A stretch of 64,000 nucleotides of DNA from Misgurnus anguillicaudatus (GCF_027580225.2 NC_073358.2:49438001-49502000); one strand, 5' to 3'; shown: positions 29,101 to 36,504, counted from the stretch's first letter. Notes: generated by a model from the sequence alone, not told the origin. Numbers and translations are program-made.

Positions 29101-30494
29101 ATAAAATAAAACACAAATAAGTTGTTATTATATTAGTACAAATATTAGTCTTCTAGCAAGTTCCGTAACACATGCTCCGGTCTTCCATAAATGTAATTGG
29201 CTGGCTCTGCCTAGGTTATTTGCAATGGCAATCTGATTGGGTGACGCACACGTTGCCGCTTAAAAAGTTGAGAAATGTTCAACTTCTGCCGTGAGCAACG
29301 GCAGTGACGCGGTGCTGACGGATCCACAATTCAGTTCGGCAACGCATGACGTCACCCCTTAAAAGTGAATGGAAAGCGTTAACGTTTACGCCCCGTGTGA
29401 ATGTACCGTAAGTGCGTCGCCATGTAGCGTCTAGCTTATTTCCTATCCTAATAAAAGGCCAAAACGCCAATACTAAATGTTTAGAATGTAACAAACTTGT
29501 TAGCAGTTGATTTTTAAAACAATTTATCAGAACAAGTTAAATATGGTCAGAAAAACCTATAGGGAAGTCTGGAAATTTGAGTCTGGAAAAGTATGACATT
29601 TTGAAATGAAAATTGTGTAGGAACCCTGCAATATAAATGATAAACTGGTATTTGTGTTTAGGTGGTAAGGCAATATCTGAGGACGGACCTGCCTGCAGAG
29701 TCTTGTTAAGAAAGGAGGTTCTCCGATTGGTCATCAATCTCAGCTCATCAGTCGGTACCAAAGGCCATGAAACTGGACTGCTCACGTAAGACCCAATGAC
29801 AAATGCTGTACAAATGCCATTTGAATTTAATCATTGATTTTAATTCTTGGCATGGTCTTTCTTAGTCAGTATTTAAAATATCAATATTATATATGTACTC
29901 GTGTAATGCTTGTGTAACGCAGGATAAAGGAAAAGTTTCCATATGCGTTCGATGACATCTGTCTCTACTCCGAGGTCTCCTTCTTGTTGGCCAATTGCAT
30001 GTTTCGTCTGGCTTCACGACGCTTCATCCAGGAGCTCTTCCAGGACGTGCAGTTCATTTCAGTATGTGTGTTTTGATTTCTTTCATGTGTAGAAATGGAA
30101 AATACTGTACTTGGGTGTACAAGCCTTGGTTTTATTTTTATTTCATGGTTATATTTAGGTTTAAAAAACACTTATTAGCATTTCGAAACTATATGTGCTC
30201 CTCATGCATAGCTCAGTGGTTGAGCATTGCATACAAAATGTCACAGGATCGAACCCTTGAAACACATACTGATAAAAAATGTATACCTTGCTTTGGATTA
30301 AAGCATCTGCCAAATACATGTAAAGATCAAATCACATTAATAGTGTAACAGCAGGGAAGGACCGCCCACTAACCTGTCAATCAATGTTTATTGATGTATC
30401 CGATGGTGTTTGTCGTCTTCAGTTGTACGATGAAGCTGAAGCGGTGTTGGCTAAACCACCGAAATCTGTTCCAGCGGTGACTCCGGAGTCTTGA
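2098..30494 (+). CDS. rictor: rictor, mTORC2 scaffold subunit (35 coding exons; 5' end outside window)
   Basis: Rictor is the large alpha-helical scaffold of mTOR complex 2, which phosphorylates Akt, SGK and PKC at the hydrophobic motif. Spliced exons give 1555 residues that align without gaps in the helical part to vertebrate RICTOR from about human residue 66 to the C-terminus. Exons: 2098-2162, 2336-2467, 2576-2639, 3198-3324, 3591-3760, 5712-5779, 8318-8385, 8479-8561, 8643-8730, 8815-8905, 9023-9089, 9180-9260, 9400-9500, 9588-9753, 9884-9985, 11717-11763, 11860-11995, 12087-12286, 12594-12720, 13161-13325, 13438-13514, 14343-14421, 14510-14619, 14742-14829, 14921-15013, 15101-15207, 17162-17391, 17484-18258, 21481-21658, 24875-24959, 25039-25245, 25944-26099, 29662-29785, 29923-30061, 30423-30494. 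All introns are GT-AG. Three further exons upstream would give 38, the number I recall for human RICTOR. Domains: armadillo-like N-terminal part (first ~16 exons), HEAT-like middle (to ~exon 26), disordered Ser-rich linker (exons 27-32), conserved C-terminal part. No frameshift or internal stop. Whether this is the a or b teleost paralogue cannot be decided here. Confidence 0.96.
2336..2467 (+). CDS. rictor: rictor coding exon w2
   Basis: Completes the Cys codon and carries EVRAAGLRALRYLI, a first armadillo-type helix pair. Donor is GTGAGC. Confidence 0.93.
2576..2639 (+). CDS. rictor: rictor coding exon w3
   Basis: Encodes IDIQQSNEVERTQALRLV; ends in phase 0 at GTATGA. The following intron holds a hAT-like element (2697-3150). 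Confidence 0.93.
2697..3151. mobile_element. hAT-like MITE in rictor intron
   Basis: Terminal AGGGATGCACCGAT / ATCGGTGCATCACT with repeated CCGATACCGA internal motifs, flanked by direct TTTATATT, an 8-bp duplication typical of hAT insertions. Confidence 0.8.
3198..3324 (+). CDS. rictor: rictor coding exon w4
   Basis: Encodes MITVNAQLFPKSVTNSL then NDGLQERDRMVRACIAIIC; ends in phase 1. Confidence 0.94.
3591..3760 (+). CDS. rictor: rictor coding exon w5
   Basis: Encodes LSRINEALITTILHLLNHP and LRADVELE, nearly identical to other vertebrate RICTOR; donor GTACAC, phase 0. Confidence 0.94.
4439..4972. mobile_element. TIR element, AGGGCTGTCACGATT family, copy 1
   Basis: Begins AGGGCTGTCACGATTATG and ends CATTGTGACAGCCCTA. 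The same family recurs at 62786-63193 and as a half copy at 63640-63987. Confidence 0.75.
5003..5289. mobile_element. MITE, TATAGACGGTTTCA family, copy 1
   Basis: TIRs TATAGACGGTTTCA and (G)CAACCATCTATA; a second copy with better TIRs is at 46036-46330. Confidence 0.75.
5712..5779 (+). CDS. rictor: rictor coding exon w6
   Basis: Encodes QILAPYTDFHYRHNPDTAE. It sits in a 4.5-kb stretch of otherwise repetitive intron; donor GTGAGT, phase 2. Confidence 0.92.
6059..6343. mobile_element. MITE with TAAAGGAACAGTATGTA TIRs
   Basis: The ends TAAAGGAACAGTATGTA and TACATACTGTTCCTTTA are inverted copies. The open frames inside it are chance. Confidence 0.8.
6896..7628. mobile_element. 733-bp near-palindromic foldback element
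   Basis: The whole element reads as a palindrome centred near 7262, from AAAGGAATAGTCTACTCATT to its complement. Outer arms of ~270 bp are nearly identical; inner ~90 bp diverge by transitions. Located in the rictor intron between w6 and w7. Confidence 0.88.
7630..8288. mobile_element. foldback element, family F, copy 1
   Basis: Inverted arms (CAGCTGATCTCCGGGTCT... and ...AGACCCGGAGATCGGCTG) around a centre at ~7980. The right end GTGTAGTGTCCCTTTAAT is complete; the left ~70 bp are missing. Related copies lie at 31609-32247 and 39989-40790. Confidence 0.85.
8318..8385 (+). CDS. rictor: rictor coding exon w7
   Basis: Begins only ~30 bp after the end of a foldback repeat and encodes SRFLSSKMAIVAAFRSW; phase 1 donor GTATGA. 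Confidence 0.92.
8479..8561 (+). CDS. rictor: rictor coding exon w8
   Basis: Preceded by a 12-T polypyrimidine tract. Encodes INLCKSGNSG and SLIGLLCIPNMEVR; phase 0. Confidence 0.93.
8643..8730 (+). CDS. rictor: rictor coding exon w9
   Basis: Encodes KALLEVMYDIFRLPVPMV; phase 1 donor GTGAGA. The intron before it is only 81 bp. Confidence 0.93.
8815..8905 (+). CDS. rictor: rictor coding exon w10
   Basis: Encodes DSWRLSDGFVAAEAKVILP, a highly conserved stretch of the N-terminal region; phase 2 donor GTAACG. Confidence 0.93.
9023..9089 (+). CDS. rictor: rictor coding exon w11
   Basis: Encodes PDLMDNYLALLLSAF; phase 0 donor GTAAAG. Confidence 0.93.
9180..9260 (+). CDS. rictor: rictor coding exon w12
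   Basis: Phase 0 on both sides (81 nt); encodes GLVEVVTGSDGQISVRATV and LLGELLHM. Confidence 0.92.
9400..9500 (+). CDS. rictor: rictor coding exon w13
   Basis: Encodes the His-rich segment ANTILPHSHSHHLHCLP and NMAASFDIPQEKR. Confidence 0.94.
9588..9753 (+). CDS. rictor: rictor coding exon w14
   Basis: Encodes HLKRFHEKKRRGPRPYSL followed by a basic, less conserved segment; ends with DIFIMK in phase 0. Confidence 0.92.
9884..9985 (+). CDS. rictor: rictor coding exon w15
   Basis: Encodes DTEEALMMNLRDSQIL and NLEWNWVLINTIL; phase 0 on both sides. Confidence 0.93.
10320..11470. repeat. inverted minisatellite-like element in rictor intron
   Basis: Tandem units starting GAATGRTGCGAATGAAATGG occur at about 10491, 10681, 10846, 11010 and 11176 (spacing 190, 165, 164, 166). 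Each carries GCGTGAAATT and GTTAACCAATCAG motifs. At 11265-11310 the unit appears inverted, so the array ends in a foldback arm. Confidence 0.8.
11717..11763 (+). CDS. rictor: rictor coding exon w16 (47 nt)
   Basis: Small exon encoding WPNVNLKNNKDEQMH. It ends with AA of a Lys codon completed by the next exon. The 1.7-kb intron before it holds the inverted repeat array at 10.3-11.5 kb. Confidence 0.9.
11860..11995 (+). CDS. rictor: rictor coding exon w17 (basic nucleotide-site helix)
   Basis: Encodes FVRRLLYFYKPSSKLYSAL. In human RICTOR the Arg residues here are reported to bind an ATP-type ligand in the HEAT-like domain. The two Arg after Phe-Val are kept, but the residue before Phe is Lys instead of Arg. 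Confidence 0.93.
12087..12286 (+). CDS. rictor: rictor coding exon w18
   Basis: Encodes YLEELVKDVVQWLTSSSG, SLHSNGLLNTLSQHYFLF and GVKMLEKCGVFQ; phase 2 donor GTGAGA. A SINE follows in the intron. Confidence 0.94.
12418..12572 (+). mobile_element. tRNA-derived SINE
   Basis: tRNA-like head with A box (TAGCTCAGTGG) and B box (GGTTCGAACCC), then a body and the decayed SINE tail ACTTTGGATAAGC. Not a tRNA gene: no intact cloverleaf 3' half, and it has a SINE tail. Confidence 0.85.
12594..12720 (+). CDS. rictor: rictor coding exon w19
   Basis: Encodes LLNMCSMKNQDQLLKLTM and LDYSRDGLARVILSKIL; phase 0. Confidence 0.94.
13161..13325 (+). CDS. rictor: rictor coding exon w20
   Basis: Encodes CRLYATKHLRVLLRANVEF and ALDILDEACEDK; phase 0 on both sides (165 nt). 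Confidence 0.94.
13438..13514 (+). CDS. rictor: rictor coding exon w21
   Basis: Encodes ANLHTFIHMRPALSHLG and DKGLLLLL; phase 2 donor GTAAAA. Confidence 0.92.
14343..14421 (+). CDS. rictor: rictor coding exon w22
   Basis: Encodes FLSIPKGFTYLNERGYV and ELEKWQK. The acceptor TTTGTAAAG is slightly weak, but phase and homology fix it. Confidence 0.92.
14510..14619 (+). CDS. rictor: rictor coding exon w23
   Basis: Encodes EYNLKYVDMIEEQLNEAL and TTYRKPVDGDNYVRRSNQ; donor is GTTTCG, a weaker GT site fixed by the downstream exon. Confidence 0.91.
14742..14829 (+). CDS. rictor: rictor coding exon w24
   Basis: Encodes LQRPNVFLPVHLYGQLV and DKTGCLLLEAQ. Confidence 0.92.
14921..15013 (+). CDS. rictor: rictor coding exon w25
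   Basis: Encodes GVIQDLCCAVRSPVLDKW and IKQLKAVLWAL; donor GTCTGT. Confidence 0.92.
15101..15207 (+). CDS. rictor: rictor coding exon w26
   Basis: Encodes NIGSSNWGLNLLQEENVLP and HCEVLSIRG, the end of the HEAT-like region. The next intron carries the tandem-array element 15346-17090. Confidence 0.94.
15346..17090. mobile_element. TIR element carrying a ~102-bp tandem array
   Basis: The ends TGGTAACAGTTTACTTGAAG and CTTCAAGTGAAGTGTTACCA are inverted copies of ~45 bp, flanked by direct AAATAAA. Inside, at 16030-17040, are about nine tandem copies of a ~102-106-bp unit. The last five are 102 bp, so an open frame passes through them. It occupies the rictor w26-w27 intron. Confidence 0.85.
17162..17391 (+). 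CDS. rictor: rictor coding exon w27
   Basis: Encodes CLYVLGVISQTRQGSDVLK, VRHSRRQKWPVVP and the Ser-rich ELSSVPSTLSLTSES with RHNSESES; start of the disordered linker. Phase 1 donor GTGAGT. Confidence 0.94.
17484..18258 (+). CDS. rictor: rictor coding exon w28 (775-nt linker exon with phospho-motifs)
   Basis: Largest exon. Encodes the regulated disordered linker: ILxxR-like RNRTATEP, equivalent to human RIRTLTEP around Thr1135 (the S6K1/Akt site), then RSQSFNTDTTTSGISSM, SKSNSTSLVPPGSAHTLPRR and HPSLSHSEALASPAKDVLF. Between the Thr1135-type motif and RSQSFNTD the fish protein has only ~13 residues where human has roughly 75-80 more. GC content is clearly higher than in surrounding introns. 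Confidence 0.95.
18478..19250. mobile_element. TIR element with repeated TTTACTGGTAA motifs
   Basis: Begins AGTCCCTTTCACACATACAG and ends ACTGTGTGAAAGAGGCTA; both flanks contain multiple TTTACTGGTAA/TTTACCAGTAA copies. Confidence 0.75.
19462..19745. mobile_element. cyprinid repeat (ACGTCTCGGGTTACGTATGT family)
   Basis: Starts ACGTCTCGGGTTACGTATG with GTTCCCTGAGAAGGGA and ends AAAAGGGAACTG. I recognise this as a common carp-family dispersed repeat; class uncertain. Confidence 0.6.
20596..21310. mobile_element. MITE, GGCTGTTTACACTTGGTATT family, copy 1
   Basis: Ends contain GTTTACACTTGGTATTAAGA and CATGTTAACAGCC, with subterminal GTCCACTTGTGATCCGATCG on both sides in opposite orientation. A second copy is at 28395-29090. 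Confidence 0.8.
21481..21658 (+). CDS. rictor: rictor coding exon w29
   Basis: Encodes FLKALSFASLDKEDLLSPI, RSSSLRSMV and SEDYIGLALPMDINHIFQ; ends 20 bp before an inserted MITE. Confidence 0.94.
21678..22052. mobile_element. MITE, AAAGGGGACATATCATGAAA family, copy 1
   Basis: Ends AAAGGGGACATATCATGAAA and ATTGTGAAATGTCC; other copies at 51103-51513 and 62356-62780. Inserted 20 bp past the rictor w29 donor. Confidence 0.78.
22053..24874. other. rictor intron with no recognised gene
   Basis: AT-rich sequence with scattered decayed repeats and a run of 14 G at ~24589-24602. Open frames are short, unrelated and lack splice support. Confidence 0.5.
24875..24959 (+). CDS. rictor: rictor coding exon w30
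   Basis: Encodes IKETSYFQKRTSPPAGEK. This is poorly conserved linker, supported by phase, position between w29 and w31 and the Tyr-Phe-Gln shared with human. Confidence 0.82.
25039..25245 (+). CDS. rictor: rictor coding exon w31 (zinc-site residues)
   Basis: Encodes LKQQVSITELLNSSRSD and GLQEHTEENCLYCSAL. The His and two Cys of HTEENCLYC correspond to residues (human H1515, C1520, C1523 as I recall) reported to coordinate zinc in the C-terminal domain. Confidence 0.92.
25283..25692. mobile_element. MITE related to AAAGGTGCAGTGTGTAA family
   Basis: Left end AAAGGTGCGCTGTGTAACTT and right end GATTGCAGCTTTAA; shares a body (ATTATCAATGGTGTATAA) with sequence at 34.2 kb. Confidence 0.6.
25944..26099 (+). 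CDS. rictor: rictor coding exon w32
   Basis: Encodes HNHLEVVAQSKYSGVSGC and GSASSTPSTELILG, matching the segment before the final helical block in human; phase 1. Confidence 0.92.
26176..26292. repeat. 117-bp perfect-arm hairpin
   Basis: Two 43-bp arms (GGATAATGTAGAGGCAGCC... and its exact complement at 26250-26292) surround a ~30-bp loop that is itself partly self-complementary (AGTGTGAT/ATCACATT). Confidence 0.92.
26293..26890. mobile_element. TIR element with CTTATTACACGGCT ends
   Basis: CTTATTACACGGCT near 26295 pairs with AGCCGTGTAATAAG near 26874-26887. It abuts the hairpin at 26176-26292, which probably belongs to the same composite. Confidence 0.65.
26999..27124. repeat. snap-back repeat, ~52-bp arms
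   Basis: GCAATAAGGTAC...GTAACGGCTGAAGGG at 26999-27050 is mirrored as its near-exact complement at 27070-27124. Confidence 0.9.
27125..28394. repeat. cluster of related snap-back fragments
   Basis: Contains CCGTTTTATAATTTCAATTATAAAACGG near 27438-27463 as a perfect short palindrome (arms given only in part here), plus pieces with GACGCGAAGCGGAGT and TTATTCCTCTTACACCACG shared with 50700-51000. Confidence 0.6.
28395..29090. mobile_element. MITE, GGCTGTTTACACTTGGTATT family, copy 2
   Basis: Aligns along most of its length with 20596-21310 (same GTCTCTTTTGTCCACTTTCG and CTCAGATTAGATAAATGG) and lacks part of the left subterminal region. Confidence 0.8.
29662..29785 (+). CDS. rictor: rictor coding exon w33
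   Basis: Encodes CRVLLRKEVLRLVINLSSSV and KGHETGLLT. Preceded by a 3.5-kb intron packed with snap-back repeats. Confidence 0.95.
29923..30061 (+). CDS. rictor: rictor coding exon w34
   Basis: Encodes IKEKFPYAFDDICLYSEV and RRFIQELFQDVQF. The Cys in LLANC matches the fourth zinc ligand region of human RICTOR. Confidence 0.95.
30205..30325 (+). mobile_element. tRNA-derived SINE
   Basis: CATAGCTCAGTGGTTGAGC head, decayed B box, then the tail CTTTGGATTAAAGCATCTGC. Lies in the last rictor intron. Confidence 0.82.
30423..30494 (+). CDS. rictor: rictor terminal coding exon w35
   Basis: Encodes DEAEAVLAKPPKSVPAVTP then Glu-Ser and a TGA stop at 30492-30494. Human has VLATPPK here; the Thr is Lys in this fish. 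Confidence 0.94.
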   Translation: MYDEAEAVLAKPPKSVPAVTPES

Positions 30495-31608
30495 TACCTC
30501 CTACAAACTTTCTGAAACACCTCACCGCTGTTATGTCCCATCCGTCCATTTCATCTTCCTTCGTCCCATGCACACAAGGAAATGGCGGACGGCATGTAAA
30601 CGTGGAGTGGATGAATGAAGAGGATGATCGCTCTGCTTCGTGTGTTACATAATGAAGCACTTACTGGAATAGACATCGACTTTTGCACAGAAAAGAAATT
30701 CGACAAACAAGCCCCTGCACTGTGTTTTTATACGGGGAACAGTTTACCAAATAATGTCTTCAGGCTGTGAAATGAATGAGCGCTTTGAATGGACAAAGAC
30801 TACAATTTTTAGTGGACAAAAATGCTGTTTACATTTTAAGGGTGCTGGATGTACAGATGAGAGGAAATGTCTGTGATCCGGTGTCTGTACATGTCCTGAT
30901 GTTTCAGATCGCCGTCATGTAAACACTACAGAAAACTCAGCGGCAACTAGGAATTTATGAGAGAAAAGACAAAACATGAATTACACGAATGCTATTTATT
31001 TTTTCGTCTTTTTTGTATGCGTGTTTGGATTTTTATGACTTCCAGACAATCAGAATTCAGTATTTTTGAAAAGTGCGTTCGAACTTGCGTTTTGTTGGGA
31101 ATCTGTCATCTGAGTCGTCTTGTGAAACATATTTATAAGCAGCACTGTTTGAATTACAGACAAAGTGACACACGTGGACGTTGACACGCACATTTACACA
31201 GCTGATGGAAATCTCATTGTGGGATTGGCAGTAGTGTTCAGATATTGTGAATATCACAAAACCTTTCAAGAACACATTTGACACTGTAAAAGTTACCTGG
31301 TTATCGTAAAATTTTGAGTTTATTCAACATAAAAATATTAGTTGAAAAACTATATTTTTACGTTGCATTAATTATATTTTTAAGGCAACCAGGTAACTAC
31401 CTTTTCTTAAGTTGAACCAACAAATGTTCTTTGCAGTGTATTTTACCCCCCAATAAAACAAATAATATGAGGATGTATAAAAAAATTTAAGTTGCAATAA
31501 TAGAAATATGATTTTCTTTGCATTACAGTGATCAAATTGTCCTTTACTGTAAAGGTGAAAAGTTGGATCAACTTAAGAAAATAATTTGAGTGGTAACACC
31601 TCAAAATA
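30495..31608 (+). other. rictor 3' untranslated / downstream region
   Basis: No open reading frame of note. A TIR element with ACTGTAAAAGTTACCTGG appears to begin near 31278 and to end near 32345 (ACTTTTTACATTGT), with the foldback copy inserted in it. Confidence 0.5.
31452..31457 (+). promoter_or_regulatory. candidate rictor poly(A) signal
   Basis: AATAAA about 960 nt after the rictor stop. Another AATAAA lies at 33133-33138. No transcript evidence decides which is used, so the 3' UTR may end here or run through the foldback element at 31.6-32.2 kb. Confidence 0.35.
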
Positions 31609-32247
31609 ATTTTTAATTTATAATCTATTCAGCTGATCTCCGGGTCTGGCTGTACCACTTTTGGCGTGGCTTGGCATAGTCAAATGAATCTGGTTGGACC
31701 ATTAGCATCGCGCTAACAAATAACCAGAGTTTTAATACTTGACTAGGAACTATAATCTCAAACTGGCGTAATAATCAAGGACTTTGCTGCCGTGGCATGG
31801 TTGCCGCAGGTGCAGTGATATTGCGCAGCGCCTGAAAATAGTCCGCTGCTATTGAAAGTTACTAAGGGGGATTCTTTTCGGCTGTTGTGTGATATCATTG
31901 CGCCGCCTGCAGCCATGTTGCGGCAGCGGAGTCCTTCATTGTTGCGCCAGAATGGGAGTATAGTTCCTAGCCATATCTGACTAGAAAATCGCAACTTTTA
32001 ATTTTCCGTCGGTCTTAGTACACAATGTAACTACAGAAGAGTCAGGTGTTAAATAGGAAAAATGTTGACACTTTTTGTCTTTTTTTTGGCGTGATGCTGA
32101 TGGTCTGATCAGATTTAATGGATTAAGCTATGCTAAAGGTGGTTGCGCCAGACCCGCGGGTCGGCTGAATGGATTCCAGAATTGTGGAATCAAATGTTTA
32201 ACTCTGAAAAATAAGCATATTTCAAAAAAAGTGGAGTGTCCCTTTAA
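31609..32247. mobile_element. foldback element, family F, copy 2
   Basis: Same arms as 7630-8288, ending GGAGTGTCCCTTTAAAG. An internal deletion joins TTTTAATACTTGACT to AGGAACTATA. Relative to other copies it shows many A-to-G changes on the + strand in both arms. Confidence 0.85.
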
Positions 32248-32349
32248 AGTGAAACTAAAGTAAAATTTTAATTTAAAAAAAATTACTTTTTAAGGTGTTA
32301 TCAATTGAAGTAATTTTTTAAGTTGATGCAACTTTTGACTTTTTACATT

Positions 32350-33802
32350 GTGATGCTAAATATATTTTCTTACCATTTTGGTTTTGGGGTGAAATGTGAC
32401 CTACAATATACTTCCTGGCTTCATATTCGGCATGATGTGATAATCTGCTTGCAATACTCCAGTCTGATGGTCCTGAACCGAGATAAGCTTAAGATTTAAA
32501 TGCTGAACACAACAGGAAAAGGATAAATATTTGCACGCATAGTATAGTTTTTGTGATTATTGGGTGTACCTGTCCGGGGTTCATTACAACTCTATTGAAA
32601 GCATTGGAGACATGCTGTTCATATCATTTTGACTCGTTCCACTGTTTATAGACCACCTGAAATGTTGATTGTTGTGCATTTAAAATATAAGTCTTATGAG
32701 GTGAACAACGATTGCCCCATAGACTTTTGTAAGTGCGTTACAGAAAGGGAGATGAATATCAAAATGTGTTATATTTCATCACAGAATCTAAAGAAATTTG
32801 ATATGTTTTGCATAAAGTAGTGATTGTGTAAGCTAATTTTATGGCCAGGAGGTGAAGTTTCATTATTATTATGGTTAAAATTATATAATTACTCAAAATG
32901 TGGTTTATTTAGATCTAACGAGAATCACAATTCATAAAAACAAACTCATATTGAGAATATGAGATGAAATATCCTAAATTGTCATTTAAATGCTACAATC
33001 GTGGTGTTAAAATATACGCCATACAAAATATTTGATCTTTCTTCTTTTGATTTTGGGGTGAAGCTTTTCATAAAATTCGCCAGCATTTGAGAGACAAGTT
33101 TAAGCTTTGTTAAAAAGTGAAAAGATGCTAATAATAAAATTGGACTTGTACTTAACCTTGACTATGCCAGAAATATGAACTTGATCTGTTATCTGCATTA
33201 TATCAGTGAATCACTTTAAACTCTGCACTGAATTTTTACAGATATTGAAACACTGTCAGAAATGTCTACATTTTGGGCGTCGTCATATGAGGTGCATTGA
33301 AATGTTTTGTAATCGCATTCATCATGTTAGCAGATTGTGATATTTTCCTCATGTTCACACAAAGCACTGACTCATCTTTCCTGTTTGCTCCTGTTCAAAG
33401 TGATGTCTTGATCGCATGCCTAATGAACACAAATCCACACTTGCTTATTTATTAACCGTGAGATCTCTGAATCCATGTTGTCTCAGTGCTGCTGTTGTGT
33501 TTGTTTGACTGACTGCTGAAGAGCGTATCATGTGTTTGACTTTTCTCTGTGGCCATAGTGTCACGAGACAGAAAGAGGAGAAAAATATATATTTATATTT
33601 TTCCTAAAAGATGAAATGTGTAATTTTTTTGTCTGCGGTTTCCCTTGTAAAATGTACAGTGTGTTTTTTTGTTTGGGCACTTTCGGCCCTGGAAATCTTA
33701 GTCTTATCAAAGGGATTAAAGAGAAAAAACAATCTAGTCTATTTGTGTTTTCTGTTCAAAGAACAGTGATACAATTTGACAAAGTTTTAACCTTTGTTGT
33801 TT
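32350..33802. other. AT-rich unique sequence, no gene seen
   Basis: No repeat signature or coding frame recognised; may include distal rictor 3' UTR, with AATAAA at 33133-33138. Confidence 0.4.
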
Positions 33803-33803
33803 A

Positions 33804-34178
33804 AAGGTGCAGTGTGTAAAATTTAGCAGCATCTAGTGGTGAGGTTGCGAATTGCAACCAATGACTCAGTTCACTGATCAGCCCTGGCTTTTGAAACGCA
33901 TAGAGAAGCTACTGTAGCCGCCACCGGAAAAACATGTCATTGTCGGAGACAACTTAGTAAAAGAGTTTGTCCGTTAAGGGCTTCTGTAGAAACATGGTGT
34001 CGACTTCCATGTAAGGGGACCCTCGGTGTATGGAGATAAAAACGTGTCATTCTAAGGTAATAAAAACACAACGGTTCATTATAAAAAGGTCTTCATACAA
34101 CCCAGATAATATAGTTTTGTATATTATTTTGCATTTCTGTCAAGAGATCCTTCTAAAAATTACACACTGCACCTTTAA
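33804..34178. mobile_element. MITE with TAAAGGTGCAGTGTGTAA TIRs
   Basis: The ends TAAAGGTGCAGTGTGTAAAA and TTACACACTGCACCTTTA are inverted copies. Confidence 0.82.
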
Positions 34179-34365
34179 GTCATCTCTCACTGTTTGTATA
34201 GATGCTAATGACGCCTAAAATCTTTCATTTGAAGAGTTATTGTAGGCCATATTGAACGTGCAGTTTGGGACCTCTGGACAGAAATGCAATATAATCTACA
34301 TTACTATATTATCAATGGTGTATAATGACTTTACAAAATGAACTGAATTGTTTTTATTATCTTAG

Positions 34366-36455
34366 GCTATGTCCACACGAAGCCGGTGCATTCCCTATCC
34401 GATCATTTTTTTCCCTTGCTCTAAAAAAAATAATCCGTAAACACGAAACCACTGAAACCGACTGAAAGCGGTGTAGTATATATGCCGGACCAGTATGGGG
34501 CGCTGTAATTCTGCCACAGATATACACTATACACGGAGAAGAAGACTTTGAGCATGCGCATAACCAACATATGGTGTTGTCCATGGGCGAGGCTAGCCCC
34601 TTTTTAGGGGTGCTTCAGCACCCCTAAAAAGGAGCTCAGCACCCCTAAAACTTGGAGCAAGAAATTTATTTATTCTAAAATGTTTGTTCGTCTTTGACAA
34701 GGTTAAATAATGTCCAAAACATACTAGTAGTTTGTGGTTTAAAATGTATATGTTAAGGTAGAAAATGAAAACCTCCCCGCTTAGTAAATGGTGTCATCCT
34801 CTTCTTCTACTCCTCTGTACCTGCATCGCTGAGCCCGACCGTCATTCAGCGCGAAACACACACGCAGAGTGAGAATCAGTTAAAAGTGTTGTGATGCAAC
34901 TTTTTTGTTCAAATCTTACAAAATGTTTACGTTATGTTTATAATGAGCGAGTACATCACAAATCAATCTTTCAAGCCGTGTTTTTGTCTTATACTGAATC
35001 ACCATGGTACACGTATAATAAGTGTTTATTTTCGGATTATTTTAGTCCGGCGGGTACCCGCGCGCTGCGGAATAGCACAGTACCTGGGTGACTCGTCCGT
35101 AGACAACGGAGAGAAGTAGCGCCGGTTACAATGTTCTTCCGCAAGACGCATGCAGTTTTGTGCGTCTCAGTGGTAGTTGCATACGTGTGTCTCCGTTGTT
35201 AAAGTTTATTGTATGATTTATTGTTAATTTGAGACTTATTTTAACAATCGGGAGTCATGTAAACATGACGTCACGTGTGTCTTTTCTGGTCAGTCGTCAT
35301 GAAAACATGGCGTTTGAAACAGAGTGAAAACAAACTACATATCACTGTATACCACGAGTACCGGTAAGTTATGTGTGAAATCACTAACTGTCTGACTATC
35401 AAACTAGACAATACATTTTTTTTAGTTTGTCACATTAATCTATTGTAGATTAATATGAAGGGGATAACGTATTTAACCCTTAGTGCAGGAGTCACAAGGG
35501 TTTTGTTTTAGACATAGTAAAGGTAATGGTTCAATTAAAGGACTGTTAAAAGAAAAGCTGCAAATTAACAAACTATTAATAAACCTACCATATGTTGTAG
35601 GCATAAAAGTTATAAATTAGGAGATTTGTCATTTTGACAAAGGCTTAAAATGATACATTGTATATTCACATAAACCATACCCACACTGCTGCTGTAGCCC
35701 ACCTTTTGTCCTTATACTTTAATATGGCATTAATGGCAAAAAAAAGTGCTAGCTCGCCATTAATCAGAAAGAAAAAAGTTGGCAAAAAATGCATCTCAAA
35801 ACTCATCAGATTGATGCTTTAAAATATGTAATTAAAAAAAAATTCTAAGGGGAGCGTGCTCCCAGACCCTAGAGGGGTAATATTCTTCTCATCTTTTTCC
35901 CCCCTGACCCGTTTTCATGCCTGAAAAGTCTCCAAAAAAAATCGAATTTGGAGTAAGTTGAACCAATGTTAAAATGATACTTATTTTTCAATAGACATAT
36001 TATTGGTTTCTGTAGGAAAAAATGCAGCGGAGCTCATTGGGTGCTCAGCACCCCTAAAGCTCTAACCCTAGAATCGCCTCTGGTGTTGTCCATTATCGCT
36101 TGTTGCTCACCACAATTGCACAGAAGCAATAGATTTTGCTGTAATAAAGCTAGTAGGCCTATAGCTTCTGTAGCACGAACACAATCACGTAGTCAGCCGT
36201 TATTGTTGTTGCTGTTACGTGTGACGCTTCCGACACGTGATGTGATGACATTTTCGCTTCACAAAATATACGGATTGGCTGTACAGACGAAACCGCAAGG
36301 GTGTCGGTTTCAGATTTATCCACTTTAGGACCCGTTTTCAAAAAATAGCGGATTCAGTCTCCCAAAACGCCGGATCCGTGTGGATGAAACGCCAATACGA
36401 TAACACATTTATACGTATACAGTGATACGCGTCTCCGTGTGGACAGCCCCTTATC
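34366..36455. mobile_element. TIR element, GGCTATGTCCACACGAA family, split by a nested insertion
   Basis: Outer ends GGCTATGTCCACACGAAGCC and CCGTGTGGACAGCCCCTTA. The interior is interrupted by the 1.5-kb element at 34585-36079. Confidence 0.75.
34585..36079. mobile_element. nested element with 13-bp flanking duplication
   Basis: Begins GGGCGAGGCTAGCCCC with AGGGGTGCTTCAGCACCCC and ends GGTGCTCAGCACCCCTAAAG...AATCGCCTC. It is flanked by direct TGGTGTTGTCCAT (34572-34584 and 36081-36093). No coding capacity is visible. Confidence 0.75.
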
Positions 36456-36504
36456 ATTACTGTGTGGATTGCCTCAGCTGTTTAAACCCTGACTCTAAGT
36501 TTAC

